Of a DNA stretch of 64,000 nucleotides, positions 52,558 to 61,825 are shown piece by piece. Source of the DNA: Intestinibacillus sp. Marseille-P6563 (lineage in GTDB: Bacteria > Bacillota > Clostridia > Oscillospirales > Butyricicoccaceae). The DNA lies in NCBI RefSeq assembly GCF_900604335.1, contig NZ_UWOD01000002.1, positions 1,116,001 to 1,180,000 on the forward strand, given 5' to 3'. The notes below the pieces were generated by a model. It was not told where the DNA came from. It made no database searches and saw only the letters and a program-made list of their open reading frames with translations. The number at the start of each line of letters is the position of its first letter. Position 1 is the stretch's first letter. The position numbers and the translations under genes are program-made.

Positions 52558-52847
52558 CCGATTATGCAGCCGACCGCGCGGCCATGCGCGAATACCTTCA
52601 ATCGTTGGGCGGCGACAACAGCGCTTGGCGCGCCGCCTTCCGGGACGCTTTTTTCCGCGCCATGCGCGACACGCTGACCGAGCGGCAGTATCAAGCCCTG
52701 TGCATGCACTATCTGGACGGCAAGAGCCAAAAGCAGATTGCCGCGCTGTGGGGCGTTTCCCCGTCGGCCGTCTGCCGGCACCTGAAAAAGGCGCGTCGCC
52801 GACTGGCCATTATGTTATCGTACAATCTGGAATTTCAGGCGCATTAA
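52551..52847 (+). CDS. sigma-70 region 4-like HTH protein
   Basis: The 98-residue protein has DTLTERQYQALCMHYLDGKSQKQIAALWGVSPSAVCRHLKKARRRL (about 40-85), a sigma region 4/LuxR-like HTH, preceded by a helical N-terminal part. In phages and ICEs such sigma-like proteins (ArpU/RinA-type late regulators) activate later genes. It overlaps the 77-residue gene, so the two are one operon controlled by the three operators. Only one HTH and no sigma region 2 is present. A terminator (52850-52880) follows. Confidence 0.82.
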   Translation: MLTDYAADRAAMREYLQSLGGDNSAWRAAFRDAFFRAMRDTLTERQYQALCMHYLDGKSQKQIAALWGVSPSAVCRHLKKARRRLAIMLSYNLEFQAH

Positions 52848-52882
52848 AAAGGGCGGGAACCATCGTTCCCGCCCTTTTGTCT
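52847..52882. terminator. terminator between the immunity cassette and tyrA
   Basis: AAAAGGGCGGGAAC pairs with GTTCCCGCCCTTTT around CATC. Confidence 0.9.
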
Positions 52883-53718
52883 TATCCAATGCTTTCTTTG
52901 CGTTCGCGCCCTTCGCGCAGCAGGTTGCACAGCCGTTCCTCCTGCCCGTTCGCGATAGCATCGCGGTAGTCGGTCAGGTGACGGATGATCTCATCGATCT
53001 CCTGCACGAGCGGCTCGGCGTTGCGCAAAAACAATTCGGTCCACATCTGTTCGTTGAGCTTGGCCACACGGGTCAAATCCTTGTAGCTGCCCGCCGAATA
53101 GCCGTTGTGGCGCAGCGCCTCCGGGCTTTTGATGTACGCGCTCGACACCACGTGCGCCAGCTGCGACGTGAAGGCGATCATGTGGTCGTGCTGCTCAGCC
53201 GAGCAGCGCACCACGCGCGCAAAGCCCAGGCCCATAAAGAACCCGTCCATCTCATCGACCGCCCACAGCGGGCTGGACGCATTGGGCACCAGAATCATGC
53301 TCGCGTCCCGGAACAGGTCGGCATCGGCGAAGGCATAACCGGAAAATTCCTTACCGGCCATGGGATGCCCACCGATAAAATGCACGCCCGCCTGCACGGC
53401 TGCTTGCTCCAAATGGTCCTGCATGAAACGCTTGACACCCACCAAGTCGACGATGATGGCGCCCTTCTTCATGCGCGGCATGTGTTCCAGCAGGAAATCC
53501 ACCGTCGATTGCGGATACAGGCTGATGATGAGATAATCGGCGTTTGCAATCTCATTTTCTCCGGCTAGGCCGTCGAGCACGCCGTCCTGCACGGCCTGCT
53601 CAGCGACTGCGCGAGTACGGTTCCAGCCATACACAGCGCAGTCGGTATATTTGTGGATGGCCATGGCCATGGAACCACCCATCAGGCCCAGGCCGACGAT
53701 CACTACATTCTTTTTCAT
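52882..53718 (-). CDS. tyrA: prephenate dehydrogenase
   Basis: The 278-residue TyrA has the Rossmann motif GLGLMGGSMA, the DLVGVKRFM, GGHPMAGKE and FTSQLAHVVSSAY segments (substrate-binding His and Arg), a helical C-terminal dimerisation part, and no ACT domain. It converts prephenate to 4-hydroxyphenylpyruvate with NAD. ATG 53718 overlaps the VanZ-like gene's stop by four bases. AGGAGG precedes it. Confidence 0.92.
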   Translation of the reverse strand: MKKNVVIVGLGLMGGSMAMAIHKYTDCAVYGWNRTRAVAEQAVQDGVLDGLAGENEIANADYLIISLYPQSTVDFLLEHMPRMKKGAIIVDLVGVKRFMQDHLEQAAVQAGVHFIGGHPMAGKEFSGYAFADADLFRDASMILVPNASSPLWAVDEMDGFFMGLGFARVVRCSAEQHDHMIAFTSQLAHVVSSAYIKSPEALRHNGYSAGSYKDLTRVAKLNEQMWTELFLRNAEPLVQEIDEIIRHLTDYRDAIANGQEERLCNLLREGRERKESIG

Positions 53719-54335
53719 CGATGGTCCTCCTTGTATCGCGTATACAGCCGCCAGGGCAGCAGCACAAACCAGATCACGAGCGCCCCTGCGGTATTGAGCA
53801 GCAGGTCGTCGATGTCACAGCTGCCCGTGTGGGTGACATACTGCACCAGTTCCACCGCGCCCACCATCAGCAAAATGGTCATCCAGAACACCAGCAGGTT
53901 GCGCTGGCTGCGGAACAAGCTGGGCAGGAAAAAGCCCATGGGGGCAAACGCCACTAGATTGCCCACCAGATTGATGACGACAAATTTCAGGTGAATATTG
54001 CCCAGTTCATAGGCGCGCAGATAGTTGCGGATGGTGTGCAGCGGCTCCATATTCACGCCGCCGGGTGCGCTGTCGCGCCCAAAAGCCGCGTCAAAAAACA
54101 AAAGATTGGCCAGCACCCACAGATAATACAAAAACAAAAGCCCCATCCAGACCTTGCGCCGGGTACGGCTTTCAAAGGGATGGATGGTCAGCGTCAGCAG
54201 CAGGCAGAAGCAGGCCGCCAGCGCGATCTTTAAAAACGGATCGATAAGGAACCGTCCGGAGTGCTCGGCATAGATGTTGAACCCCAGGAACACGGCGCAT
54301 AAAATGCCCCAGATCCAAGTTGACAGACTTTTCAA
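53715..54335 (-). CDS. VanZ-like membrane protein
   Basis: The 206-residue protein has about five membrane segments and the VanZ pattern: NMEPLHTIRNYL, LVGNLVAFAPMGFFLP and a C-terminal GSCDIDDLLLNTAGALVIW. Family members are linked to glycopeptide tolerance or sugar uptake, with no defined activity. The TTG start at 54335 follows AAGGTG. It overlaps tyrA's ATG by four bases, so the two are coupled. Confidence 0.85.
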   Translation of the reverse strand: MKSLSTWIWGILCAVFLGFNIYAEHSGRFLIDPFLKIALAACFCLLLTLTIHPFESRTRRKVWMGLLFLYYLWVLANLLFFDAAFGRDSAPGGVNMEPLHTIRNYLRAYELGNIHLKFVVINLVGNLVAFAPMGFFLPSLFRSQRNLLVFWMTILLMVGAVELVQYVTHTGSCDIDDLLLNTAGALVIWFVLLPWRLYTRYKEDHR

Positions 54336-54432
54336 AAAATCACCTTTCTCATGGAATGGCTCCGTTAGCCATTATAGCACGGCAAGCCTGATTTTCCCAT
54401 GGTTTTTTGGCCCGATCTGTAAAAAAGTCTGC

Positions 54433-55161
54433 CTATCGGGCCAAGGCGATGTCTTTGATGACCTCTCCGGCCAGAATCATGCCCGCCACCGGCGGGACAA
54501 ACGAGATGCTGGCCGGGACCGGCCGGCCGGCAGTCCCCTTGCGGTCGCCCTCCGCCAGGGCATACCGTTCGGGCGGGATGCGCTGGGGCTCTTCCTTGGA
54601 ATAGACCACTTTGAGCCGCTTGACGCCCCGGGCTTTCAGTTCGCGCCGCATGACACGGGCCAAAGGGCAGACCGAAGTTTGGTAAATGTCCGCCACTTCA
54701 AAGCGGGTGGGATCGAGTTTGTTGCCCGTCCCCATGCTGGAAATCAGCGGGACCCCCAGCCGGAAGCACTGCTCGGCCAAATACAGCTTGGACGATACGG
54801 TGTCGATCGCGTCGAGCACATAGGTGAACCCGGTCAAATCCAGGTCGGTTTCGGGGGTGAAAAACAGGTCGAGCGGCGTTACGCGGCAAGCAGGGTTGAT
54901 ATCGCGCACCCGCGCAGCCATCACGGCGGTTTTGGACTGACCGGTCGTCGACGCGAGGGCGATGAATTGCCGGTTGCGATTGGTGATCGAAACCGTATCG
55001 CTGTCGATGAGGGTCAGGGCGCCCACCCCGGCACGCGCCAGGGCTTCGGTCGCGGCCGCACCGACACCACCTACCCCAAACACGGCCACATGAGCAGCAG
55101 CCAAACGGTCCATCCCCTCCTGCCCGAGCAGCAGCGCGGTACGGGAAAATTCATGCAGCAT
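54433..55161 (-). CDS. tcdA: tRNA threonylcarbamoyladenosine dehydratase
   Basis: The 242-residue E1-like enzyme has the nucleotide motif VFGVGGVGAAATEAL and DSDTVSITNRNRQF (adenylation site), and DAIDTVSSKLYLAEQCF. It makes cyclic t6A at A37 of tRNAs using ATP. It is 20-30 residues shorter than CsdL/TcdA of Escherichia coli. ATG 55161 follows GGAGG. It faces the Rrf2 gene across a 210-base gap with no further gene. Confidence 0.92.
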   Translation of the reverse strand: MLHEFSRTALLLGQEGMDRLAAAHVAVFGVGGVGAAATEALARAGVGALTLIDSDTVSITNRNRQFIALASTTGQSKTAVMAARVRDINPACRVTPLDLFFTPETDLDLTGFTYVLDAIDTVSSKLYLAEQCFRLGVPLISSMGTGNKLDPTRFEVADIYQTSVCPLARVMRRELKARGVKRLKVVYSKEEPQRIPPERYALAEGDRKGTAGRPVPASISFVPPVAGMILAGEVIKDIALAR

Positions 55162-55315
55162 AGGTGAAACCTCCGAAACATACAAAAATCGCCAGCGCTC
55201 CTTGGGCGCATGGCAGCCAAACAGACGGTCTTAGTGTATCACAGGGGACTGTACTTGTCCAGCGAACAAAAACGGTTTTCATCGCCACCAAACCGCGAAA
55301 AGCGACGTTTCGGGC

Positions 55316-55344
55316 TTGTTTTTGAACCCTCAACATGGTATCAT
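55316..55344 (+). promoter_or_regulatory. putative promoter for the Rrf2 regulator gene
   Basis: TTGTTT (55316-55321), 17 bases, extended TGGTATCAT with TATCAT at 55339-55344. It is 25 bases from the start codon. Confidence 0.5.
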
Positions 55345-55369
55345 GAAAATGTGGAACAGGAGGATGGAC

Positions 55370-55807
55370 ATGAAAGTATCCACCAAAGGGCGGTATGCAC
55401 TTCGGCTGATGATCGATCTGGCCGAGCATGGCCGCGGTGATTTTATCCCATTAAAAGAGGTATCGGCCCGTCAGGGCGTTTCGGTCAAATATCTGGAGCA
55501 GATCGTCAATCAGCTCAGCCGTGCCGGGCTGCTGCAATCGGTGCGTGGCGCACAGGGCGGCTATCGTCTGGCCAAGTCTGCCACCGAATATACGGCTGGC
55601 GAGATTTTGCGCGTCACCGAAGGCGGCTTGGCACCCATCGCCTGCTTAGACCAGGCAGCCGAAGTCTGTCCACGCAATGAACACTGCTCAACCCTGGACT
55701 TTTGGACCGGTCTTGCCGATGTGATCGACCGCTATGTCGATTCGGTGACCCTGGCTGATCTGGTGACCGATCATCAGAAAAAAATGGGCGATATGCCTGC
55801 AAAATAA
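55370..55807 (+). CDS. Rrf2-family regulator (IscR/CymR-like)
   Basis: The 145-residue winged-helix regulator starts KVSTKGRYALRLMIDLAEHG, with recognition segment GVSVKYLEQIVNQLSRAGLLQSVRGAQGGYRLAK. A C-terminal stretch IACLDQAAEVCPRNEHCSTLDFW has three Cys, suggesting an [2Fe-2S] cluster as in IscR. It may sense iron-sulphur or cysteine status. AGGAGG precedes ATG 55370. pyrE follows after 19 bases, an odd partner that is probably co-transcribed. Confidence 0.9.
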   Translation: MKVSTKGRYALRLMIDLAEHGRGDFIPLKEVSARQGVSVKYLEQIVNQLSRAGLLQSVRGAQGGYRLAKSATEYTAGEILRVTEGGLAPIACLDQAAEVCPRNEHCSTLDFWTGLADVIDRYVDSVTLADLVTDHQKKMGDMPAK

Positions 55808-55826
55808 AAAAAGGATGGAACACAAC

Positions 55827-56489
55827 ATGCTTTCTGCTGCAAAAAAAGAATTCATTGAATTTATGATGTCGGCTGATGTGCTGCGGTTTGGCAGCTTTGT
55901 CACTAAATCCGGCCGTCAGACGCCGTATTTCGTCAATACCGGCAACTATAAAACCGGCCTGCAAAACTCGCGTCTGGGCGAATTTTACGCCGCTGCGGTC
56001 AAAGAAGCTGTGGGCGCAGATTTTGATGCGATGTTTGGCCCGGCCTATAAGGGTATCCCGCTCGCAACCTCGGTGGCAGGCGCTCTGGCGCGTGTTTATG
56101 GCATTGATAAGCCGTTCTTCTTCAACCGCAAGGAAGCCAAGGACCACGGCGAAGGCGGTAATATCGTCGGCTACAAGCCCAAGGACGGCGACCGTGTGAT
56201 CATCATTGAAGATGTTATCACGGCGGGTACCGCAATCCGGGAAACCATGCCGGTTTTGCAGAGTTGTGCCGATGTAAAGGTGACCGATATGTTTATCTCG
56301 GTCAACCGCTGTGAAGTTGGTCAGACCCCGGGCAAGACCGCTGTCATGGAAGTTGGCGAGGAATTCGGCATTCAGGTGCATGCCCTGATCACCGTACAGG
56401 ACATTTACGAATACCTGAAAGAGCAAGGCACCTATGGTGATATCTTAGGTCAGATGGAAGCCTATATGGCGCAGTACTGCGTTTTCTAA
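55827..56489 (+). CDS. pyrE: orotate phosphoribosyltransferase
   Basis: The 220-residue type I PRTase has the PRPP motif VIIIEDVITAGTA (about 130-142), the flexible loop KEAKDHGEGG and FGSFVTKSGRQTPYFVNTG at the N-terminal hood. It makes OMP from orotate and PRPP. The ATG at 55827 is preferred to 55815, which lies too close to its ribosome site. It trails the Rrf2 gene by 19 bases and ends at a terminator. Confidence 0.94.
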   Translation: MLSAAKKEFIEFMMSADVLRFGSFVTKSGRQTPYFVNTGNYKTGLQNSRLGEFYAAAVKEAVGADFDAMFGPAYKGIPLATSVAGALARVYGIDKPFFFNRKEAKDHGEGGNIVGYKPKDGDRVIIIEDVITAGTAIRETMPVLQSCADVKVTDMFISVNRCEVGQTPGKTAVMEVGEEFGIQVHALITVQDIYEYLKEQGTYGDILGQMEAYMAQYCVF

Positions 56490-56497
56490 AAATAAAA

Positions 56498-56543
56498 AGG
56501 ACCACCGTTTCAAACGAGTTTCTTTGGGAACGGTGGTTTTTTA
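56498..56543 (+). terminator. terminator after pyrE
   Basis: ACCACCGTT pairs with AACGGTGGT (56501-56537) followed by six Ts. It insulates pyrE from the surface-protein gene. Confidence 0.9.
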
Positions 56544-56619
56544 TGTCTCAATTTGTTCGGGATTTCTCGAATTCGTTTGAAAATCACGGATTTTATATTT
56601 AAAATTCTCTCAATAATAG

Positions 56620-59600
56620 CATGTCAAAAAGGTTCTCGCGCTGGTACTGGCGTTCGCCATGGCGTTCACCATGATGGCGACAGCTGGCGCGGCATACACG
56701 GACCAGGCCGACATTCAGGCGACCGAAGCCGTGGAGATGCTCAACGCGCTCGGCGTAATGACCGGCGATCCGGATGGCTCCTTCCGTCCGAACGACACCA
56801 TTACCCGCGCAGAAGCTTGCCGTATGATCTATACGATTCGTACGAATAGCGATGATGCGTCTGCTTATGCAGACATGCAGACCACTTTCAAGGATGTACC
56901 GGCTGATGCTTGGTACGCTGGCTATGTAAAGCACTGCCAGGCTGCTAATATCGTATCCGGTACTTCGGCTACCACTTTTGAGCCGAACCGCGAAGTAACT
57001 GGCGTAGAGCTGGCTCTGATGTGCCTGCGCGTGATGGGTTACGACCCGGCCAAGGCTGACATCGGTGGCTCGACCTGGTCCACCAAGACCATCTCTCTGT
57101 CTACCGAAGCTGGCATCCTGGACGGTGTAAACACCACCATCACTTCGGCTTGCCCGCGTCAGTGGGCTGCTCAGATCATGTACAACACGATCGAGGCGCC
57201 TACCGTTCAGTGGTCTACCGATACCAATTCTTACAGCAAGTACTTCGATGACGGCAAGGAACGCGATTCCGTTGGTAAGGAGTACCTCAAGCTGTGGATT
57301 GACATTGGTACTCTGACTTCGGTAGATGATGATAACCTCACCATCTATTCGAACAGCAGCGATGCAGAAGATAGCGACAACAGCTATGTTGGCAACCATG
57401 ACTTCACGAAGGTTGCAAACGACTATTCTTCTCTGCTGGGCCATAAGGTAAAGGTTCTGTACCGCGATGGCAAGACCAATGCTGTTATCGGCGTTTACCC
57501 GCTGGAAGATAACACCTCTTATACCGTAAACATGAAGGATATCGAGAAGGATGGCGACAAGGTCAAGTTTGACGGCAAGTCCTATGGCTTTGACGATGCT
57601 ACCCTGCGTGTTGAAGTCCTGGATGTAGACGGTAAGGTTACTACCTCTGATGTGAAGTCGACCTACTTTGATGTAGAGGCAAACAGCAATGCAAATGCAG
57701 TTGCAGAAAAGACCGTAACTTTCGTAGATAACGATGGTGACGGCAAGCTGAATATTGCATTTGTTACCGAGTATGCATCTGCAGAAGTAACCTACGTTGG
57801 TTCTGACCGCATCACGGCTGACAAGACCTACAAGATGGAAGACCACAACATCTCGGAAGATCTGGCCAAGGACGATTTCGCAATGATCTCCTGGAACCGT
57901 TTCGACGATTGCAAGGACATTGCAAAGGCAGATGTTGTTGTAGATACTCTGGCTTCCTCCAAGGATAAGGGCAACTATCAGCAGTATAAGATCGGCGAAA
58001 CTTGGTACAACATTGCAGAAAATGCAACCTCCGGTTGGGATAATGTAACGGTTGGCGATACCGTAAAGGCCTACATTGTTGCTGGCGTTATCGTTGACAT
58101 TGACACCGATGACGGCACTGGCGCAATCCCGACCAATATCGCAGTTGTTGTTGGTTTGGGCGACAACTCGCTCAACGGCGACCAGGCAAAGCTGCGTTAC
58201 TTCGACGGCACCCTGAAGACGGTTACTCTGGACAAGACTGTAAAGGCTGACGGCACGACCACAAAGGCTGTCAAGGGCTTTGCATACAAGGTTTCCGGTT
58301 CGGACAACAGCACCCGTCTGGAAGAACTGAAGGGTCAGAAGTACAACGGCTATGAGTACATTACTAAGACTTATGGCACCGGTGAAGCCGTTACTGCTTC
58401 GAACAGCAAGCTGAATTCGATCAGCGGTAAGGTTGTTGATGACAATGCAACCGTTATCCTGTACAACCCGAATGACGGCAGCTCCAAGAAGATCACTGGT
58501 AAGCAGTTCAAGGCAATCGACAGTGGTAATTCGGACCTGTTAGCTGATATGAGCAAGGCTGGCACCGCAGCCTTCACCAAGAAGGTTAATGGTGTAGAAC
58601 GCGTGCTCCTGGCAGCGGTTGAAGTAAAGGATACCGATATCACCGGCACTTCGTATGATAACTACGGTTATGTTACCTCTGACGGTGCAAAGGTTTCGAA
58701 CGGCGATGTCGAATTCACGATGTGGAACGGCTCGGAAAATCTGAATGTTAAGGTTGAGAGCGGTTCGGAAGACGATTATACCAAGGGCACTCTGGTTGCT
58801 TATTCCGCAATCGACAACGACTACCTCCAGGATGCAGAAGCTTTTGGCACGATCGAAGATCTGTCCAAGATGAGCAAACCTGCAACGGCTGCCGACCTCT
58901 ACGTAGCAGCAAACCTGGCTGATTCCGCTACGGTTGTTACCGACGGCAACAAGGTTCTGAATGTTACCTCCAGCACGCATGTTCTGGTTGTAGATTCGGA
59001 TGCAGACAAGGCAGACGAAATCGGCATCCCGTACACCGCTGGCAATAACCTCAAGACCGCAACTCTGAAGGAAGTTACCCAGAGTGGCGAAGTCTACCGT
59101 CTGAACATGGTTTACCGTGTTGATGGCGGCGGCACTTCTGCAGACGATGACGATCTGGATCTGCTCGTCATCGACAACACCGGCGCATTTGACTTCAACA
59201 AGCCGGAAAGCGGCAGCGCTGGCTCTGGCAACGGAGGTTCGACCTCCAAGGGTGACTTTACTTTCACCACGACCGACAAGACTGTTCTGGAAGTTAAGAC
59301 CGCAGACATCCAGGCAGATGGCAACGTAATCTTTACGGTCAATGTGCTTGGCAATGCAACGGCAGCAAACACCACGTTCGACTGGGAAGTATTTGTAAAT
59401 GACATTCCGGTTGCAAAGGGCGATGATGTTGCTGCAAATGCATCGAATTACCAAACCACCGGCGTTCAGGTAAAGGACGGCGCCAAGGTTACCATTGCGC
59501 TGTCTGACATCAAGGTAGAAGGTCTGTCCAATCCGTCGGCCGATGACATCAACAACGCTTTTGAGCAGGAAGGTGTCACCAACGTTACCGTTAGCGGCGA

Positions 59601-60354
59601 TGTTACTGGTGCAGTCAAGGTGCCGGAAGGCAAAAAGCTGACGCTGGATGACAAGGCCGTTCTGAAGGATGCAACCGTAGAAGGTTCTGTTGTAGTTGGC
59701 GACATTGACGTAAGCGGCGATGTTGACCTGTCGAAGGCAGATGTTGCGTCTATCGAGAAGGTAGATGTACTGAACGGTGCTTCTCTGAATGTAACTGCTG
59801 GCAGCATTAAGGATCTGACTGCAGGTACTCTGAATGTAAACGCTGGCGGCGCTCTGAAGGTTGCAGATAAAAATAGCGACTCTTCGGCAACTTTGGTTGG
59901 TCCGGATACCGCAGAGGCTCGCATTCAGACAGCAGCAGATACTACGGTTTCTCTCGATCTGGCGAACGGCGCAATGACGATTGCCGGCGATGCAGAGATT
60001 CCGGCAGGCCAGACTTGGTACTCCATGCTTGGCCCGCTTGCCGCAGAGGCAGAGGGTCTGGTTATGGAACTGACAACCGGTACTCTGACTGTTAACGGCA
60101 CATTGAAGCTGGTTTCCGCTGGCAGCAGCAGCTTTAAGGTTTCTGGTGACGCCAAGGTAGTTGTTGGCGCAACCGGTGTAATCAATGTGGCTGCAAAGGC
60201 AAGCCTGGATGGCAACAATGCTATCACTGGCACTGAAGGCTCTCAGTTGAATGTAACCAACGGCAGTGGTACTATCAGCAATGTTGCTGGCGTATCGGAT
60301 CACTCTGAAGGTAACTACACCTGGAGTACTGACAAGTGGACTACCGGTGCTTGA
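56620..60354 (+). pseudogene. SLH-domain surface protein, translation start missing (possible silent cassette)
   Basis: The open frame is complete from 56620 to the stop at 60354. From ATG 56659 it encodes 1231 residues. It begins inside a signal peptide: codons 56623-56658 read VKKVLALVLAFA before AMAFTMMATAGAAYTDQ. Two SLH-type repeats follow (DPDGSFRPNDTITRAEACRM; ATTFEPNREVTGVELALM; then a third, weaker). The middle is a long repetitive body and the end a beta-helix-like region (LDDKAVLKDATVEGSV). The expected ATG and any AGGAGG are absent: an in-frame TAG (56617-56619) precedes CAT-GTC-AAA-AAG, and ATG 56621 is out of frame. Codon use is like that of highly expressed genes, so the coding part seems under selection. 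A silent donor cassette is inferred. Confidence 0.72.
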
Positions 60355-60402
60355 TTCCAATTCATTTCTGAAATGCCTTTGAGCAGCACGGAAATACTGC
60401 AT

Positions 60403-60441
60403 AACAAGAAAGCCCCCTCTTTTGAGGGGGTTTTTCTTGTT
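60403..60441. terminator. bidirectional terminator between surface gene and tail-like gene
   Basis: AACAAGAAA, CCCCCTC and GAGGGGG, TTTCTTGTT make two collinear stems around TTTT. It ends both convergent reading frames. Confidence 0.9.
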
Positions 60442-61048
60442 ACTTAAAGGCAATATACCGATACGGATTGCCACCTTTTGCATATTCATCCGACTCGCAC
60501 AGGTAACCGGAAACTTGAAAACCGGTTGCTGTAACCGCTACATAAGGCGCTGCAACACCGGGAAGAGCAAGATTTGCCAAAATTGCGCTATACGGGTCAC
60601 CATACTGACGGGCCATTACCAAAACAGCTTTTGGCTGAAAACCTAACGTGATTGTTTTGGAGCTGCCGTTGCCGGTGTATGAGCCGGTATAGATTTCGCA
60701 TTTTGCCGCCACTTTGGTTTCTAGTGCGCTATCACCGCTCTGTCGGGCATCGCTTTCGTTTTTGAAAGCGGTTTGCATGGCTTCTTCATCCGCTTTGCTA
60801 TCCAGTTCGCTTTTCACAGCAGATGACAGCATCTCGCGCGTGATTTCACCTGTGAAGGTTTGGGCACGGTATTCATCCATGCGATTTTCCAGGACTTTGC
60901 TGTCGTCGCAGATGCCGTTGAGTGCTTCCCGCAATTCTTCCGGGCAGGCGTCAAACCGGGCTTTCAGCTCGGATGCGGTCAACGTCGGGGTATCCGGTAG
61001 GTCGGAAATGCGGTTTTGAAAGGCGGAGATTTTTCGTTCGGTGAACAT
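60440..61048 (-). CDS. small phage-tail-like protein, copy A
   Basis: The 202-residue protein starts MFTERKISAFQ (ATG 61048, AGGAGG ten bases upstream). The N-terminal half is helical with the motif ISDLPDTPTLTASELKARFD, shared with copy B. The C-terminal part has a beta-rich domain with YTGSYTGNGSSKTITLGFQPKAVLVMA, a pattern common near the ends of phage tail-fibre and collar proteins. Lys/Arg are sparse, and there is no signal peptide. It shares a divergent promoter region with copy B, with the surface-layer gene on its far side. The function is unknown; a binding or fibre-tip role is inferred. Confidence 0.75.
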   Translation of the reverse strand: MFTERKISAFQNRISDLPDTPTLTASELKARFDACPEELREALNGICDDSKVLENRMDEYRAQTFTGEITREMLSSAVKSELDSKADEEAMQTAFKNESDARQSGDSALETKVAAKCEIYTGSYTGNGSSKTITLGFQPKAVLVMARQYGDPYSAILANLALPGVAAPYVAVTATGFQVSGYLCESDEYAKGGNPYRYIAFK

Positions 61049-61085
61049 ATTGAGGAGTCCTCCTTTGATTTGGGATTTGCCGCTC

Positions 61086-61115
61086 ATAATAGCTGCCAAA
61101 TTTACCCGATGTCAA
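61086..61115 (-). promoter_or_regulatory. promoter of tail-like gene A
   Basis: On the minus strand TTGACA (61110-61115) and TATTAT (61086-61091) are 18 bases apart. Both the hexamers and spacing equal the divergent promoter at 61165. Confidence 0.82.
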
Positions 61116-61170
61116 GCCATATTGCAGGGTTTATTTCCCGGGAAAATTGCCCTCCCCTTATGGCTTGACA
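61110..61170. repeat. inverted repeat between divergent promoters
   Basis: TGTCAAGCCAT (61110-61120) and ATGGCTTGACA (61160-61170) are exact reverse complements. They contain both -35 boxes, and the intervening 39 bases are GC-richer with a TTTCCCGGGAAA palindrome. Confidence 0.85.
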
Positions 61171-61194
61171 AAAACAAAAAGCCGCGGCTATTAT
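61165..61194 (+). promoter_or_regulatory. promoter of tail-like gene B
   Basis: TTGACA (61165-61170), 18 bases, TATTAT (61189-61194). A CCCGC/GCGGG hairpin lies in the short leader (61205-61222). Confidence 0.82.
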
Positions 61195-61242
61195 CATCGC
61201 CATCACAAACCCGCGAGCTAGCGGGACAAGGGAGGATATGCA

Positions 61243-61770
61243 ATGAACAAGAATTTTACCATTCCGGCATTTGCCGAGCCAATCACGAATCTACCGGACA
61301 CGCCGACCTGCGAAGCAACCGAACTGAAACGCCGATTTCAAGCCCCGGTGGACGAAGTCCGCGAAGCGCATAACGCCCTGGCCAAAGCGCACGAAACGCT
61401 GGACGAAAAGGTCGAAGGCATTGTCACCGAAACCTTTGCTGGAGCGATTACAGAAGATATGCTGTCACATGAACTAAGCGATTCTCTAGCCCGGCGTAGT
61501 GATCTGTATTTTGGAACCTATACGGGAGACGGTATATATCCAAGGGAAATTACGTTGGGCTTTATGCCAAGGATGGTATTTATCACACGTGCAGATGGGT
61601 TGATTTCTTCCGCAGGTCAAGTAAGTCAGTATCTCGCGTTCCCTGTCCAAAATCCGAGCGATGATGATCTCTGTGTGATTCTACAACATGGTTTTCTTTT
61701 AACCAATACCCCTAATTACTCATTCTTAAATTGGATGGGAAAAAAATTTCTCTATGTGGCAGTTAAATAA
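61243..61770 (+). CDS. small phage-tail-like protein, copy B
   Basis: The 175-residue protein starts MNKNFTIPAFAEPITNLPDTPT (GGGAGGATATGCA upstream). It shares the LPDTPTxxAxELKxRF helix with copy A and the C-terminal YFGTYTGDGIYPREITLGFMPRMVFITR strand pattern. The rest diverges, with an aromatic end FLYVAVK. Copy A ends YRYIAFK. The two are homologues in divergent arrangement. A terminator follows and then the next surface gene in reverse. Function unknown; similar to phage tail tip domains. Confidence 0.75.
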   Translation: MNKNFTIPAFAEPITNLPDTPTCEATELKRRFQAPVDEVREAHNALAKAHETLDEKVEGIVTETFAGAITEDMLSHELSDSLARRSDLYFGTYTGDGIYPREITLGFMPRMVFITRADGLISSAGQVSQYLAFPVQNPSDDDLCVILQHGFLLTNTPNYSFLNWMGKKFLYVAVK

Positions 61771-61806
61771 AAGCAGCCCCCTCGTATGAGGGGGCTGCTT
61801 TTTTAT
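61768..61806. terminator. bidirectional terminator between tail-like gene B and the right surface gene
   Basis: AAAAGCAGCCCCCTC pairs perfectly with GAGGGGGCTGCTTTT around GTAT, with further Ts. Confidence 0.95.
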
Positions 61807-61825
61807 GACACATAACATGTCATAT

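Noticed and set aside
51201-52850. Prophage integration at tRNA-Gln with attL/attR
   Set aside because: No second copy of the tRNA 3' end was found downstream within the window and no integrase is present; only the immunity cassette supports the idea.
56659-60354. Simple ATG start of the surface gene at 56659
   Set aside because: It would cut the signal peptide in half and has no ribosome site, so it is not accepted as a working start.
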